A stretch of 64,000 nucleotides of DNA, taken from Microbacterium azadirachtae (lineage in GTDB: Bacteria; Actinomycetota; Actinomycetes; Actinomycetales; Microbacteriaceae). Below the pieces are notes generated by a model, which did no database searches, had not been told where the DNA came from, and saw only the letters and a program-made list of their open reading frames with translations. Position 1 is the stretch's first letter; the number at the start of each line of letters is the position of its first letter. Shown one piece after another: positions 8,536-17,368 of this stretch. The position numbers and the translations under genes are program-made. The stretch lies in contig NZ_JYIX01000034.1 in the NCBI RefSeq assembly GCF_000956505.1, positions 186,001 to 250,000 of the forward strand. Direction: 5' to 3'.

Positions 8536-9759
8536 TCAGACGTCGTAGTCGACGACGACGCGATCGGTCGTGGGGTGGGACTGGCACGTGAGCACGTAGC
8601 CGCGGTCGAGCTCGTCCTGCTCGAGCGCGTAGTTCTCCGTCATCGTGACGGATCCGTCGACCAGGCGCGCCCGGCAGGTGCCGCACACGCCGCCCGCGCA
8701 CGCGAAGGGCACGTCGGGACGCACCCGGAGGGCGGCGTTCAGGATCGACTCGTTGGCCGACACCGGGGTGTCCACGGATCCGGACTGTCCGTCCAGGGTG
8801 AACTCGATCGTGCGCACGGGCTCGTCCTCGCGCACCTCGATCGGGCGCCCGGCCTCCGGGCGCTCCTGCCCCGGCTCCCCCGTCGTGAACAGCTCGTAGC
8901 GCACGTGCGCGGACTCGACGCCGATGTCGGCGAGGGTGTCGCGGCACAGCTGCACGAGATCGAACGGCCCGCACAGGAACCACTCGTCGACCGTCGCCGG
9001 CAGCACGAGCGCGTCGAGGATGCCGCGCAGGCGCTCCTCGTCGATGCGGCCGGACAGCAGCGGAGCCGAGCGCTGCTCACGCGTGAGCACGTGGTGCACT
9101 GCGAAGCGCGCCGGGTAGCGGTCCTTGAGGTCGGCGAGGTCGTCCAGGAACATCACGTCGGTCGCCCGGCGGTTCGTGTACACGAGCGTGAACCGGCTGC
9201 TGTCGGAGCGCGCGAGCACCGTGGCGGCGAGCGCCATGAGCGGCGTGATGCCCGACCCCGCGGCGATGCCGACGACGTGCGCCTCGTCGAGCGCGGCGAG
9301 CGCCGAGGTGAAGGCGCCCTGCGGGCTCATCACGTCGATCCTGTCGCCCGCGTGCAGCTCGCTCTGCGCCCACGTCGAGAAGCGGCCTCCGCGGTCGCGC
9401 TTGATCGCGACGCTGATGGTCCCCGAGCCCGTCGAAGGGTCCCGCACCGGCGGCCGGCAGAGGGAGTAGGAGCGGCGCACCTCGTGACCGTCGAGCTCGG
9501 CGCGCAGCGCGACGTGCTGCCCGGCGAGATAGTCGAACTCCCCCGCGAGCTGCTCCGGCACCGCGAAGGTGACCTCGATCGCCTCGTCGGTGAGCGGACG
9601 CACCTCCTGGACGGCGAGCGTGTGGAAGCGGGTGCGCCGGCGCGGCGATGCCGAAGCGCCTCCGACCACGCTGCTGAGGAGCGAGCCGGCGACACGTTCG
9701 GTGGCGGCCTCCTCGGTGGCGGCGGTGTGCGCGGCCGCGCCCAGATGCCAGAGCGTCAT
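8536..9759 (-). CDS. paaE: 1,2-phenylacetyl-CoA epoxidase, reductase subunit PaaE
   Basis: PaaE passes electrons from NADPH to the di-iron oxygenase PaaABC. The 407-residue protein has an FAD/ferredoxin-reductase N-terminal half (RRSYSLCRPPV, then GIAAGSGITPLMALAATVL) and a C-terminal plant-type 2Fe-2S domain with cysteines in CAGGVCGTCRARLVDG and a later YVLTCQSHP. The ATG at 9759 overlaps the paaD stop by one base (TGATG). An odd segment, RDPSTGSGT, interrupts the conserved beta-strand after RPPV. Its DNA (9418-9439) is a copy of the interspersed repeat, apparently tolerated in frame. Confidence 0.95.
   Translation of the reverse strand: MTLWHLGAAAHTAATEEAATERVAGSLLSSVVGGASASPRRRTRFHTLAVQEVRPLTDEAIEVTFAVPEQLAGEFDYLAGQHVALRAELDGHEVRRSYSLCRPPVRDPSTGSGTISVAIKRDRGGRFSTWAQSELHAGDRIDVMSPQGAFTSALAALDEAHVVGIAAGSGITPLMALAATVLARSDSSRFTLVYTNRRATDVMFLDDLADLKDRYPARFAVHHVLTREQRSAPLLSGRIDEERLRGILDALVLPATVDEWFLCGPFDLVQLCRDTLADIGVESAHVRYELFTTGEPGQERPEAGRPIEVREDEPVRTIEFTLDGQSGSVDTPVSANESILNAALRVRPDVPFACAGGVCGTCRARLVDGSVTMTENYALEQDELDRGYVLTCQSHPTTDRVVVDYDV
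9418..9439. repeat. Interspersed repeat copy inside paaE
   Basis: GGTCCCCGAGCCCGTCGAAG and the following GG match the intergenic copies at 8481-8522 with a few substitutions. Read on the coding strand it gives the residues DPSTGSGT, which have no counterpart in the usual RPPV...ISVAIK stretch of PaaE proteins. It looks like an in-frame insertion. Confidence 0.6.
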
Positions 9760-10253
9760 CAGATCACCTTGAAGTGGTCGAAGGGCTCGAGGCACGCGCG
9801 GCACTCGTAGAGCGCCTTGCACGACGTGGAGCCGAAGCGGGAGAGCTCGCGGGTGTCCAGGGACCCGCACCGCGGGCAGCGCACGCCGAGGGAGATGCGC
9901 ACCGGCCCCTGAGCCTGCCGCAGGGCCGCGTGTCCGCTGGGCGGGGCGATGCCGTACTCGGTGAGCTTGCGCTTGCCCTCCTCGGTCATCCAGTCCGTGG
10001 TCCACGCGGGTGCGAGCACGAGGCGCACCTCGACCTCGCCGAAGCCGGCCCGGATGAGCGCGAGCTCGACGTCGTCGCGGATCGTGTCCATCGCAGGGCA
10101 GCCGCTGTACGTCGGAGTGATGTCGACGCGGATCCGGTCGCCGTCGACGGTGACGTCGCGCAGCACGCCGAGGTCCTCGATCGTCAGCACCGGGACCTCC
10201 GGATCCTTGACCGCGGCCGCCGCCTCCCAGGCGCGCTCGCGCAGCCCGGTCAC
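9759..10253 (-). CDS. paaD: Phenylacetate pathway protein PaaD (MIP18/DUF59 family)
   Basis: PaaD (also called PaaJ in some systems) belongs to the MIP18/SufT family and is thought to help mature the iron centres of the PaaABCE epoxidase. The 164-residue protein has the N-terminal DUF59 motif VKDPEVPVLTIEDLGVLR and TPTYSGCPAM with its conserved Cys, then a C-terminal zinc ribbon, CPRCGSLDT and CKALYECRACLEPF. The GTG start overlaps the paaC stop as GTGA. The linker contains RQAQGP, encoded by a diverged repeat copy at 9904-9925 between the two domains. Confidence 0.93.
   Translation of the reverse strand: MTGLRERAWEAAAAVKDPEVPVLTIEDLGVLRDVTVDGDRIRVDITPTYSGCPAMDTIRDDVELALIRAGFGEVEVRLVLAPAWTTDWMTEEGKRKLTEYGIAPPSGHAALRQAQGPVRISLGVRCPRCGSLDTRELSRFGSTSCKALYECRACLEPFDHFKVI
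9904..9925. repeat. Interspersed repeat copy inside paaD
   Basis: GGCCCCTGAGCCTGCCGCAG and the following GG are a diverged copy of the 8481-8522 repeat. The coding-strand translation is LRQAQGP, in the linker between the DUF59 domain and the zinc ribbon. RQAQGP is also what the intergenic copies would encode in one reading frame, which supports common origin. Confidence 0.55.
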
Positions 10254-11092
10254 CACGTCGCCCCCGGGTGACGACGGGCGAGCACCTGCATCTCGGACAG
10301 CAGGTGACCGAGCCCGGTCGCGTGGGATCCGTGCCGTCCGCCGCCGGCCGAGGCAGATCCGGCGGGGATGTCCAGCTCCGCCTCCGCGAACACGGCTTCG
10401 GTCACGGCGTCGAAGCCCGCCTGCAGCGAGGAGGGCCGCACGGCGGCATCGCCGAGGCGGTCGATCAGCTCGTCGTCGCGGAACAGCTCGGCCGCGTAGG
10501 GCCAGACATCGGCGAAGGCGCGGATGATCCTGGCGCGCGACTCCGCGGTGCCCCCCGCCAGACGCAGCACCCACTGCACGGCGTGGTCGCGGTGGTAGTC
10601 GACCTCCTTGACGGCCTTCTCGGCGATCGCGGCGAACGTCGCATCGGTGCTGCCCCGCAGCGCGGAGTACAGCTCGAGCATGTACGTGCTGACGAGGAAC
10701 TGGCGCGCGATCGTCTGCGCGAAATCGCCGTTGGGCTGCTCCACGAGCCAGGAGCTGCGGAACTCGGCCTCGTCGCGGAAGTACGCGAGGTCGTCTTCGC
10801 TGCGCCCGTCCCAGGATCCGGCGTAGCGCAGGAACGATCGCGCGTGCCCGAGCAGGTCGAGGGCGATGTTGCCGAGCGCCACGTCCTCCTCGAGCTCGGG
10901 GGCGTAGGTGATCCAGGCTCCGAGCTGCTGGGACAGGATCAGGGCGTCGTCGCCGAGCCAGAGCGCGTACTCTGCGATGTCGGCGGAGGCCGCGCGCTCC
11001 CCGGAGCCGGCCAGCTCTGCGGCGAGCGCGAGCTCGTCGACGGAGACGTCGCCGTGCGGGTCGATCGCACCGTCCAGATCGTGGGCGCTCAC
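10250..11092 (-). CDS. paaC: 1,2-phenylacetyl-CoA epoxidase, subunit PaaC
   Basis: PaaC is the structural partner of the catalytic PaaA in the di-iron epoxidase. The 280-residue helical protein has LGDDALILSQQLGAWITYAPELEEDVALGNIALDLLGHAR cores recognisable in segments such as WITYAPELEED and NIALDLLGHAR, plus DYHRDHAVQWVLRLAGGT, a region conserved in PaaC. It lacks a complete di-iron ligand set, as is usual for PaaC. The start is GTG 11092, overlapping the paaB stop as GTGA; the end overlaps paaD. Confidence 0.94.
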   Translation of the reverse strand: MSAHDLDGAIDPHGDVSVDELALAAELAGSGERAASADIAEYALWLGDDALILSQQLGAWITYAPELEEDVALGNIALDLLGHARSFLRYAGSWDGRSEDDLAYFRDEAEFRSSWLVEQPNGDFAQTIARQFLVSTYMLELYSALRGSTDATFAAIAEKAVKEVDYHRDHAVQWVLRLAGGTAESRARIIRAFADVWPYAAELFRDDELIDRLGDAAVRPSSLQAGFDAVTEAVFAEAELDIPAGSASAGGGRHGSHATGLGHLLSEMQVLARRHPGATW

Positions 11093-11394
11093 AGGTGCGG
11101 CACCCCCTCGGAGGCCGTGTAGTACACGGCGTGGCGGTAGTTCTTGCCGGCGGGGCTCTCGAAGAACGCTCCCTTGTCGTCGGGGTCGCTCGTGGTGATC
11201 GCATCGGCGGGGACGACCCACACCGAGGTGCCCTCGTTGCGCCGCGTGTACAGGTCGCGCGCGTTGCGCAGCGCCATGTCGGCGTCGGGGGCATGCAGGG
11301 ATCCGACGTGCACGTGGCTGAGGCCCCGGTTCGCACGGACGAACACCTCGAACATGGGCCAGCTCTCTTCGGGGGATGCGCCGGGGGTGGTCAT
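11089..11394 (-). CDS. paaB: 1,2-phenylacetyl-CoA epoxidase, subunit PaaB
   Basis: This small 101-residue protein has the PaaB core [20 protein letters not shown], followed by [16 protein letters not shown] and VWVVPADAI. PaaB bridges or stabilises the PaaAC heterodimers in the epoxidase. ATG 11394 was chosen because it overlaps the paaA stop as ATGA; a second ATG at 11355 begins the conserved MFEVF core and would give an 88-residue product. It is part of the tightly overlapping paaABCDE unit. Confidence 0.94.
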   Translation of the reverse strand: MTTPGASPEESWPMFEVFVRANRGLSHVHVGSLHAPDADMALRNARDLYTRRNEGTSVWVVPADAITTSDPDDKGAFFESPAGKNYRHAVYYTASEGVPHL

Positions 11395-12359
11395 GCCGCC
11401 ACCTCCTGCCGAAGAGCCTGCTTGCGGGCGTACTCTGCGGCGGCTTCCCGCACCCAGGCGCCCTCCGCGTGCGCGTCCCGACGGCGCTGCAGCCGCTCGG
11501 CGTTGCACGGCCCGTTGCCGCGGACGACCTCGAAGAACTCGTCCCAGTCGATCTCGCCCATCGCGTACTGGCCCGTCTCCTCGTCGAGGCGGAGTTCGGG
11601 ATCCGGCAGGGTCACGCCGAGGATCTCGGCCTGCGGCACGAGCATGCCGACGAAGCGCTGGCGCAGGTCGTCGTTCGAGAAGCGCTTGATCTTCCACTGC
11701 ATCGACTGCGCGGAGTTCGGGGACTGGTCGTCCGGCGGGCCGAACATCGCGAGCGCCGGCCAGTACCAGCGGTTCACGGCGTCCTGCGCCATCGCGCGCT
11801 GCTCCTCCGAGCCCTGCATGAGGGTCAGCAGGATCTCGAAGCCCTGGCGCTGGTGGAACGACTCCTCCTTGCAGATGCGTACCATCGCACGTCCGTAGGG
11901 ACCGTAGGAGGCGCGGCACAGCGGCACCTGGTTGCAGATCGCGGCGCCGTCGACGAGCCACCCGATCGCACCCATGTCCGCCCAGGTCGGCGTCGGGTAG
12001 TTGAAGATCGAGGAGTACTTGGCCTTGCCGTCGATGAGCTGCTGCATCATCTCGTCGCGCGTGATGCCGAGCGTCTGCGCGGCGGAGTAGAGGTAGAGCC
12101 CGTGCCCGGCCTCGTCCTGCACCTTCGCCATGAGGATCGCCTTGCGCTTGAGGCTGGGAGCGCGGGTGATCCAGTTGCCCTCCGGCTGCATCCCGATGAT
12201 CTCGGAGTGCGCGTGCTGGGAGATCTGCCGGATCAGCGTCTTGCGGTACGCCTCCGGCATCCAGTCGCGCGGCTCGATGCGCTGCTCGTTCTCGACGAGT
12301 TCGTCGAAGAGCGCCTGGGCGTCCGGATCCTCGGACAAGGCCACGGGGGAAACAGTCAT
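11391..12359 (-). CDS. paaA: 1,2-phenylacetyl-CoA epoxidase, catalytic subunit PaaA
   Basis: PaaA holds the di-iron site that inserts oxygen into the phenyl ring of phenylacetyl-CoA. The 322-residue protein has carboxylate-bridged iron ligands in the helices around [16 protein letters not shown] and [15 protein letters not shown], both ExxH-type motifs, and the expected N-terminal region ending [20 protein letters not shown] precedes the ATG at 12359. It is the first gene of paaABCDE-paaG, with its promoter and a putative PaaR operator directly upstream. Confidence 0.96.
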   Translation of the reverse strand: MTVSPVALSEDPDAQALFDELVENEQRIEPRDWMPEAYRKTLIRQISQHAHSEIIGMQPEGNWITRAPSLKRKAILMAKVQDEAGHGLYLYSAAQTLGITRDEMMQQLIDGKAKYSSIFNYPTPTWADMGAIGWLVDGAAICNQVPLCRASYGPYGRAMVRICKEESFHQRQGFEILLTLMQGSEEQRAMAQDAVNRWYWPALAMFGPPDDQSPNSAQSMQWKIKRFSNDDLRQRFVGMLVPQAEILGVTLPDPELRLDEETGQYAMGEIDWDEFFEVVRGNGPCNAERLQRRRDAHAEGAWVREAAAEYARKQALRQEVAA

Positions 12360-12383
12360 CGTCGACTCCTGAGTGAATTACCT

Positions 12384-12404
12384 ACCGTTCGTACAGTAAT
12401 TATG
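12384..12404 (-). promoter_or_regulatory. paaA promoter -10 and putative PaaR operator
   Basis: The imperfect palindrome ACCGTTCGTACAGT (12384-12397) is centred on CG; 10 of 14 bases are symmetric. It continues into AA and abuts CATAAT, the likely paaA -10 box read leftward (12399-12404). A near-identical site (14 of 16 bases) lies at 19371-19386 in the same position relative to the paaJ -10 box. Binding here would cover the paaA start point. A TATCGT at 12414-12419 may be the -10 box of the rightward paaI unit. Confidence 0.65.
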
Positions 12405-12489
12405 GCACACTCGTATCGTTCGCAGAAGGACTACCTTCCCGAACCGGCGCCGCACCCCGGTCCGTGCCGCTCAGTTCGAAGGAGAACAG

Positions 12490-12912
12490 ATGACCGACCC
12501 CGTCGCCGACCTGCGTCCGATGATGCAGCGCGATCGCGCCTCATCCGCCCTCGGCATGCGCGTGGAGGTGGATGAGCCGGGCCGCGCCGTGGTCTCGATG
12601 ATCGTGCGCGAGGACATGCTGAACGGCTTCGACATTACGCATGGCGGGCTGGTCTTCGCCCTGGCCGACACGACCTTCGCGATCGTCTGCAACGAGGATG
12701 AGAAGGTCACGGTGGCCGCGGGCGCCGACATCACCTTCCTGAAGTCCACGCACGCGGGGCAGGTGCTCACGGCCGCGGGGACGCGCCGCGCGCGCAACGG
12801 TCGCACGGGCCTCTACGACATCACCGTGACCGATGAGACCGGCGACACCGTCGCCGAGTTCCGCGGCCGCTCGATCACCACGAACCGTCCTTTCCCCGAG
12901 GAGAATTCATGA
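12490..12912 (+). CDS. paaI: Hydroxyphenylacetyl-CoA thioesterase PaaI
   Basis: This 140-residue hot-dog thioesterase carries the PaaI signature around HGGLVFALADTTFAIVCN, with the conserved Gly-Gly and the Asp in place of a nucleophile. PaaI hydrolyses stalled or wrongly hydroxylated CoA intermediates and so returns CoA to the pathway. A GAAGGAG Shine-Dalgarno lies just before the ATG. The stop overlaps the paaK start as ATGA (12909-12912). Together they form a rightward two-gene unit facing paaA. Confidence 0.93.
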   Translation: MTDPVADLRPMMQRDRASSALGMRVEVDEPGRAVVSMIVREDMLNGFDITHGGLVFALADTTFAIVCNEDEKVTVAAGADITFLKSTHAGQVLTAAGTRRARNGRTGLYDITVTDETGDTVAEFRGRSITTNRPFPEENS

Positions 12913-14210
12913 CCGACACCGCCGTCGGCGCCGCGCACAACGACGCGGCCACCTCCCTGACCCCGGACGAGCTGCACGCCCTGCAACTCGAGCGCCTGCA
13001 GTGGTCCGTGCATCACGCGTACGAGAACGTGCCGTTCTACCGCCTCGCCTTCCAGCGGGCCGGGATCCACCCCGACGACATCCGCACCCTCGCCGACGTC
13101 GCGCGCCTGCCGTTCACGACCAAGGACGACCTGCGCGAGTACTACCCGTTCGGCATGTTCGCGGTGCCGATGGCCGATGTACGCCGCATCCACGCGTCCT
13201 CGGGCACCACCGGCCGGCCGACCGTCGTGGGCTACACCCAGACCGATCTCGACAACTGGGCCGACCTCATCGCGCGCTCGCTGCGCGCGGCCGGAGTGCA
13301 GCCCGGCTGGAAGGTGCACAACGCCTACGGCTACGGCCTGTTCACGGGCGGCCTGGGCGCTCATGCCGGCATCGAGCGTCTCGGCGCGACCGTGATCCCG
13401 ATGTCAGGCGGGCAGACCGCCAAGCAGGTCCAGCTCATCCACGACTTCGAGCCCGACGCGATCATGTGCACCCCGACGTACCTCCTGACGATCGCCGACG
13501 CGCTCGAGCAGGCGGGGATCGATCCCCGCTCCACCTCGCTCAAGGTCGGGATCCTGGGCGCGGAGCCGTGGACCAACGAGATGCGCCTCCAGATTGAGCA
13601 GCGCCTGAACATCGACGCCGTGGACATCTACGGGCTCAGCGAGGTCATGGGACCCGGGGTCGCGATGGAGGCCGCCACCACGAAGGACGGCCCGCACATC
13701 TGGGAGGACCACTTCCTGCCCGAGATCATCGACCCCGAGACGGGCGAACCGGTCGCGGACGGCGAGCCGGGCGAGCTCGTGTTCACCTCGCTCACGAAGC
13801 AGGCGTTCCCGGTGATCCGCTACCGCACCAGGGATCTCACCCGGCTGCTTCCCGGGTCCGCCTTTCCCGCGATGCGGCGGATGGAGAAGATCACGGGCCG
13901 CGACGACGACATGATCATCCTGCGCGGCGTGAACCTGTTCCCGACGCAGATCGAGGAGATCGCGCTCGGCATCGAGACGCTCACCCCGCATTTCGTCCTG
14001 GAGCTCACCCGGCAGGGCCACCTCGACGCACTGAAGGTGCGGATCGAGCGGCACCCCGACATCGACGCGGCGAGCGCACTGGCCGCGGCCGAGGTGCTGA
14101 AGCTGCGGATCAAGACCTCGATCGGGACGTCGGTCGACGTGCAGGTCGAGGAACCGGGATCCCTCCCCCGCAGCGAAGGCAAGTACAAGCGCCTGTACGA
14201 CCTGCGCTGA
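12909..14210 (+). CDS. paaK: Phenylacetate-CoA ligase
   Basis: PaaK activates phenylacetate with ATP and CoA, the entry step of the pathway. The 433-residue adenylating enzyme begins with a helical region (LQWSVHHAYENVPFYR) typical of PaaK, then the phosphate loop HASSGTTGRPTVVGYT, the YGLSEVMGPGVA substrate/AMP motif, and the C-terminal MIILRGVNLFPTQIEE hinge. Its length fits the short PaaK subfamily. It is coupled to paaI by ATGA and is followed by a double hairpin before the converging paaZ. Confidence 0.95.
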   Translation: MTDTAVGAAHNDAATSLTPDELHALQLERLQWSVHHAYENVPFYRLAFQRAGIHPDDIRTLADVARLPFTTKDDLREYYPFGMFAVPMADVRRIHASSGTTGRPTVVGYTQTDLDNWADLIARSLRAAGVQPGWKVHNAYGYGLFTGGLGAHAGIERLGATVIPMSGGQTAKQVQLIHDFEPDAIMCTPTYLLTIADALEQAGIDPRSTSLKVGILGAEPWTNEMRLQIEQRLNIDAVDIYGLSEVMGPGVAMEAATTKDGPHIWEDHFLPEIIDPETGEPVADGEPGELVFTSLTKQAFPVIRYRTRDLTRLLPGSAFPAMRRMEKITGRDDDMIILRGVNLFPTQIEEIALGIETLTPHFVLELTRQGHLDALKVRIERHPDIDAASALAAAEVLKLRIKTSIGTSVDVQVEEPGSLPRSEGKYKRLYDLR

Positions 14211-14260
14211 GCCCGGGGCCGATGCCGGGTCGGTGCGCACCTGCATGTCGTCCCGGCTCA

Positions 14261-14383
14261 GAGATGGAAAACGCCGCTCCAATGCCATCGCGAGCGGACT
14301 TTTCCATCTCGAACTCCGGAGGCCACGCGCTCAGAGATGGAAAACGCCGCTCCTGAAGCTGCGGGAGCGGCACTTTCCATCTC
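14261..14383. repeat. Two tandem 50-base hairpins between convergent paaK and paaZ
   Basis: Hairpin A spans 14261-14310 and hairpin B 14334-14383. Both have the identical 20-base left arm GAGATGGAAAACGCCGCTCC, a 10-base loop and a right arm ending TTTCCATCTC. Arms pair over about 17 of 20 bases. The units lie 73 bases apart, start to start. The position between two genes that end towards each other suggests a bidirectional terminator, but the duplication of a whole 50-base element also suggests a mobile palindromic repeat. The rest of the 192-base gap shows nothing else. Confidence 0.7.
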
Positions 14384-14402
14384 TATCGCGTCGACAATTC
14401 AG

Positions 14403-16463
14403 TCAGGCGGCCGAGGCCAGCTCCTTCTCCACGAGCGTCAGCACGTCGTAGGTCGCCACGATCTCGTCGCGCTGATTGTGGATCACCGCGTCCCAGCGCA
14501 CCTCGCCGTACTCATCGGTCTCGCGCGGGATGATCTGCTTCGCGGTGAGGGTCACCCTGATGGCGTCGCCGGGCTTCACCGGCGTCACGAAACGCAGGTT
14601 CTCGAGCCCGTAGTTGGCGAGCACAGGTCCCGGCTCGGGCGAGACGAACAGCCCCGCCGCCCACGACACCAGCAGGTAGCCGTGCGCGACCCTCCCGCCG
14701 AAGAACGGGTTCGCCTCGGCGGCCTCCTCGTCCATGTGCGCGTAGAAGGTGTCGCCCGTGGAGTAGGCGAAGGCCTCGATGTCCTCGAGCGACAGCTCGC
14801 GCAGGCCGGACTCCACCTGGTCTCCGAGGTGCAGCTCCGCGAGCGACTTGCGGAACGGATGCACCGCGCGGTCGGTGCCGGCGCCGGTGTGCCAGACGCC
14901 CGTGATCGCGGTGAGGATCTCCGGAGTGCCCTGGATCGCGGTGCGCTGCATGAAGTGCATGACCGCGCGGATCCCGCCGAGCTCCTCGCCACCGCCCGCG
15001 CGTCCTGGGCCTCCGTGCACGAGGTGCGGCACCGGGGAGCCGTGCCCCGTCGAGGTCTTCGCGTCGTCGCGGTTCAGGAACAGCACGCGGCCGTTGTACG
15101 CGGCGATGCGGGTGAGCAGCTCGGTCGCGACCTCGGGATCCCTCGTGGCGACGCTCGTCACCAGGGATCCCCCGCCGAGTCCGACGAGCTCCGCGGCCTC
15201 CGCGACGGTCGAGTACCCGAGCACGCTCGAGACCGGGCCGAACGCCTCGATCTCGTGCACGGCGGGCGAGGTCGTGTCCGCGAAGCCGACGAGCATCGGC
15301 GCGACGAAGGCGCCTTCCGGAGCGGGCCCCGTCGTGCCATCGGCGTGGACGACCTCCGGCGCGTCGACGGATCCCAGGAGCAGCTCGCCACCGGCCTCGC
15401 GCAGCGCCGCGACCTGACGCAGCACCTCGTCGCGCTGCGCGGTCGAGACGAGCGGCCCCATCGTGACGGACGCGGCGTGCGGGTCGCCGATCACGACGCG
15501 CTCGGCGATCTTCGCCTGCAGCGCGGCGACGAGCGGGTCCACGAGCGGCACCGGAACGATCGCGCGACGGATCGCCGTGCACTTCTGCCCCGCCTTCGTG
15601 GTGAGCTCGATCATGAGCTGCTTCACGTAGGCCTCGAACTCCGGAGTGTCCGGCGTCGCGTCCGGGCCGAGCACGGAGGCGTTGATCGAGTCGGTCTCGC
15701 TCGTGAAGCGCACGCCGTCGGCGGCCTGGGCGCGCAGCCCCGCGGCGGTCGAGGCGCTGCCGGTGAAGGCGACGAGGTCGCCGAGGCGGAGGAGGTCGAA
15801 GATCCCGGGGAGGGATCCGCTCACCAGCTGCAGGGATCCGTCCGGCAGCAGTCCCGAGTCGACGAGGATGCGCACCCACGCCTCCGCGACGTATCCCGTC
15901 GGGGTCGCGGGCTTCACGATCGAGGGCACCCCGGCGAGGAACGCCGGGGCGAACTTCTCCAGCGCGCCCCACATCGGGAAGTTGAAGGCGTTGATCTGCA
16001 CGGCGACGCCGGGCAGGCGCGTGTAGACGTGCCGGCCGAGGAAGGATCCGTCCTTCGAGAGCGGCTCGACGGGGCCGTCCAGGAGCACCTTCGCGTTCGG
16101 CAGCTCGCGACGGCCCTTGGACGAGTACGTGAAGAGCACGCCGATGCCGCCGTCGACGTCGGCGTAGGAGTCGCGGACTGTGGATCCGCTGCGCTTCGAG
16201 AGCTCGTACAGCTCCTCCTTGTGCGCGGTGAGCACCACGGCCATCTGCTTGAGCAGCATCGCCCGCTGGTGGAAGGTGAGCGCGCCGAGGCTCTGCTGGC
16301 CGACCGTGCGGGCGTAGTCGACGGCGCCGGCGAGGTCGATACCCACCGAGTCGACCCGGACGATCTCCTCCCCCGTCGACGCGTCGCGCACGACGGTCCC
16401 GCCCTCGGAGGGGGAGGTCCACCAGGCTCCCTGCAGGTAGCTGGGCAGCAGCTCGGTCATCAT
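14403..16463 (-). CDS. paaZ: Bifunctional oxepin-CoA hydrolase / 3-oxo-5,6-dehydrosuberyl-CoA semialdehyde dehydrogenase PaaZ
   Basis: PaaZ opens the oxepin-CoA ring and oxidises the resulting aldehyde. The 686-residue protein has an N-terminal aldehyde dehydrogenase domain (LVAFTGSAS cofactor turn; catalytic Cys in TKAGQKCTAIRRA) and a C-terminal MaoC hydratase domain from about residue 530 (NPFFGGRVAHGYLLVSWAAG, then LRFVTPVKPGD). Both domains are complete. ATGATG at 16463-16458 gives two possible starts; the first overlaps the paaH stop as ATGA. It ends the leftward paaJ-F-H-Z operon. Confidence 0.95.
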   Translation of the reverse strand: MMTELLPSYLQGAWWTSPSEGGTVVRDASTGEEIVRVDSVGIDLAGAVDYARTVGQQSLGALTFHQRAMLLKQMAVVLTAHKEELYELSKRSGSTVRDSYADVDGGIGVLFTYSSKGRRELPNAKVLLDGPVEPLSKDGSFLGRHVYTRLPGVAVQINAFNFPMWGALEKFAPAFLAGVPSIVKPATPTGYVAEAWVRILVDSGLLPDGSLQLVSGSLPGIFDLLRLGDLVAFTGSASTAAGLRAQAADGVRFTSETDSINASVLGPDATPDTPEFEAYVKQLMIELTTKAGQKCTAIRRAIVPVPLVDPLVAALQAKIAERVVIGDPHAASVTMGPLVSTAQRDEVLRQVAALREAGGELLLGSVDAPEVVHADGTTGPAPEGAFVAPMLVGFADTTSPAVHEIEAFGPVSSVLGYSTVAEAAELVGLGGGSLVTSVATRDPEVATELLTRIAAYNGRVLFLNRDDAKTSTGHGSPVPHLVHGGPGRAGGGEELGGIRAVMHFMQRTAIQGTPEILTAITGVWHTGAGTDRAVHPFRKSLAELHLGDQVESGLRELSLEDIEAFAYSTGDTFYAHMDEEAAEANPFFGGRVAHGYLLVSWAAGLFVSPEPGPVLANYGLENLRFVTPVKPGDAIRVTLTAKQIIPRETDEYGEVRWDAVIHNQRDEIVATYDVLTLVEKELASAA

Positions 16464-17368
16464 CCTTCGCTCCATTCGTAGAATCCGCGGCCGGTCTTGC
16501 GGCCCAGGTGTCCGTCTGCGACCAGATCGCGCAGCAGCTGCGGCGGCGCGAACCGCGCGCCCAGCTTGGCCTCCAGTTCCTCGGCGATCCCCAGTCGCAC
16601 GTCGAGCCCGACGATGTCGGTCGTGCGCAGCGGGCCAGTCGGGTGCCGGTAGCCGAGCTCCATCGCCGCGTCGATGTCGGCGGCGGTCGCGACGCCCTCC
16701 TCGAGCATCCGGATCGCCTCGAGCGCGATCGCGACACCGAGCCGGCTCGACGCGAACCCCGGAGCGTCGGCGACCACGACCGCGGTCTTGCCGAGGGCCG
16801 CGACCCAGCCGCGGGCGTCGTCGAGGAGCTCCTGGTTGGTGGAGGCACCCACGACCACCTCGACGAGCGCCGAGGCGGGAACCGGGTTGAAGAAGTGCAG
16901 GCCGAGGAAGCGCTCAGGATGCGCGAGCTCCGCGCCGAGATCGTCGATCGAGATCGAGGACGTGTTCGAGGCGATCGCGGCGCCCCGGGCGACCGCCGCC
17001 TCGATCCGGCGCAGGCTCTCGACCTTGAGCACCCGCTCCTCCGGCACGGCCTCGACGACCAGCCCGGCGTCCGCGAACACTTCGGCATCGGTGCTCGTCT
17101 CGAGCGCGCCCTCGAGCGCCGCGATCGTGCGGTCGGTGCTGCCGCGCTCGACCGAGCGCAGCAGGCTCGCGCGGATCCGCTCCCCTGCTGCGGCCGCTGC
17201 GGTCTCATCCCGCTCGACCACGACGACCTGGGATCCGGCGAGCAGGAACGCGTGCGCGATCCCCGCGCCCATGCGTCCGCCGCCGAGCACGCCGACGCGT
17301 TCGGGCGTCGCGGGCATCGCCGCCGCGTCTCGACTCTCTTGCGGCTCGCTCGACCAGGCTGTGCTCAT
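16460..17368 (-). CDS. paaH: 3-hydroxyacyl-CoA dehydrogenase PaaH
   Basis: PaaH oxidises 3-hydroxyadipyl-CoA with NAD. The 302-residue protein has the Rossmann start VGVLGGGRMGAGIAHAF, the catalytic His in LGLHFFNPVPASALVEVV, and a C-terminal domain with PTGPLRTTDIVGLDVRLG. The length fits the single-domain dehydrogenases. The ATG at 17368 (MSTAWSSEP) overlaps the paaF stop as ATGA; the first 20 residues before the Rossmann strand are unconserved. The end overlaps paaZ. Confidence 0.93.
   Translation of the reverse strand: MSTAWSSEPQESRDAAAMPATPERVGVLGGGRMGAGIAHAFLLAGSQVVVVERDETAAAAAGERIRASLLRSVERGSTDRTIAALEGALETSTDAEVFADAGLVVEAVPEERVLKVESLRRIEAAVARGAAIASNTSSISIDDLGAELAHPERFLGLHFFNPVPASALVEVVVGASTNQELLDDARGWVAALGKTAVVVADAPGFASSRLGVAIALEAIRMLEEGVATAADIDAAMELGYRHPTGPLRTTDIVGLDVRLGIAEELEAKLGARFAPPQLLRDLVADGHLGRKTGRGFYEWSEG

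Noticed and set aside
14512..17208. Long leftward frame of about 900 codons across paaZ and paaH
   Set aside because: Composition is Arg/Ala/Gly-rich, no domain is recognisable, and the two annotated enzymes in other frames carry intact catalytic motifs.
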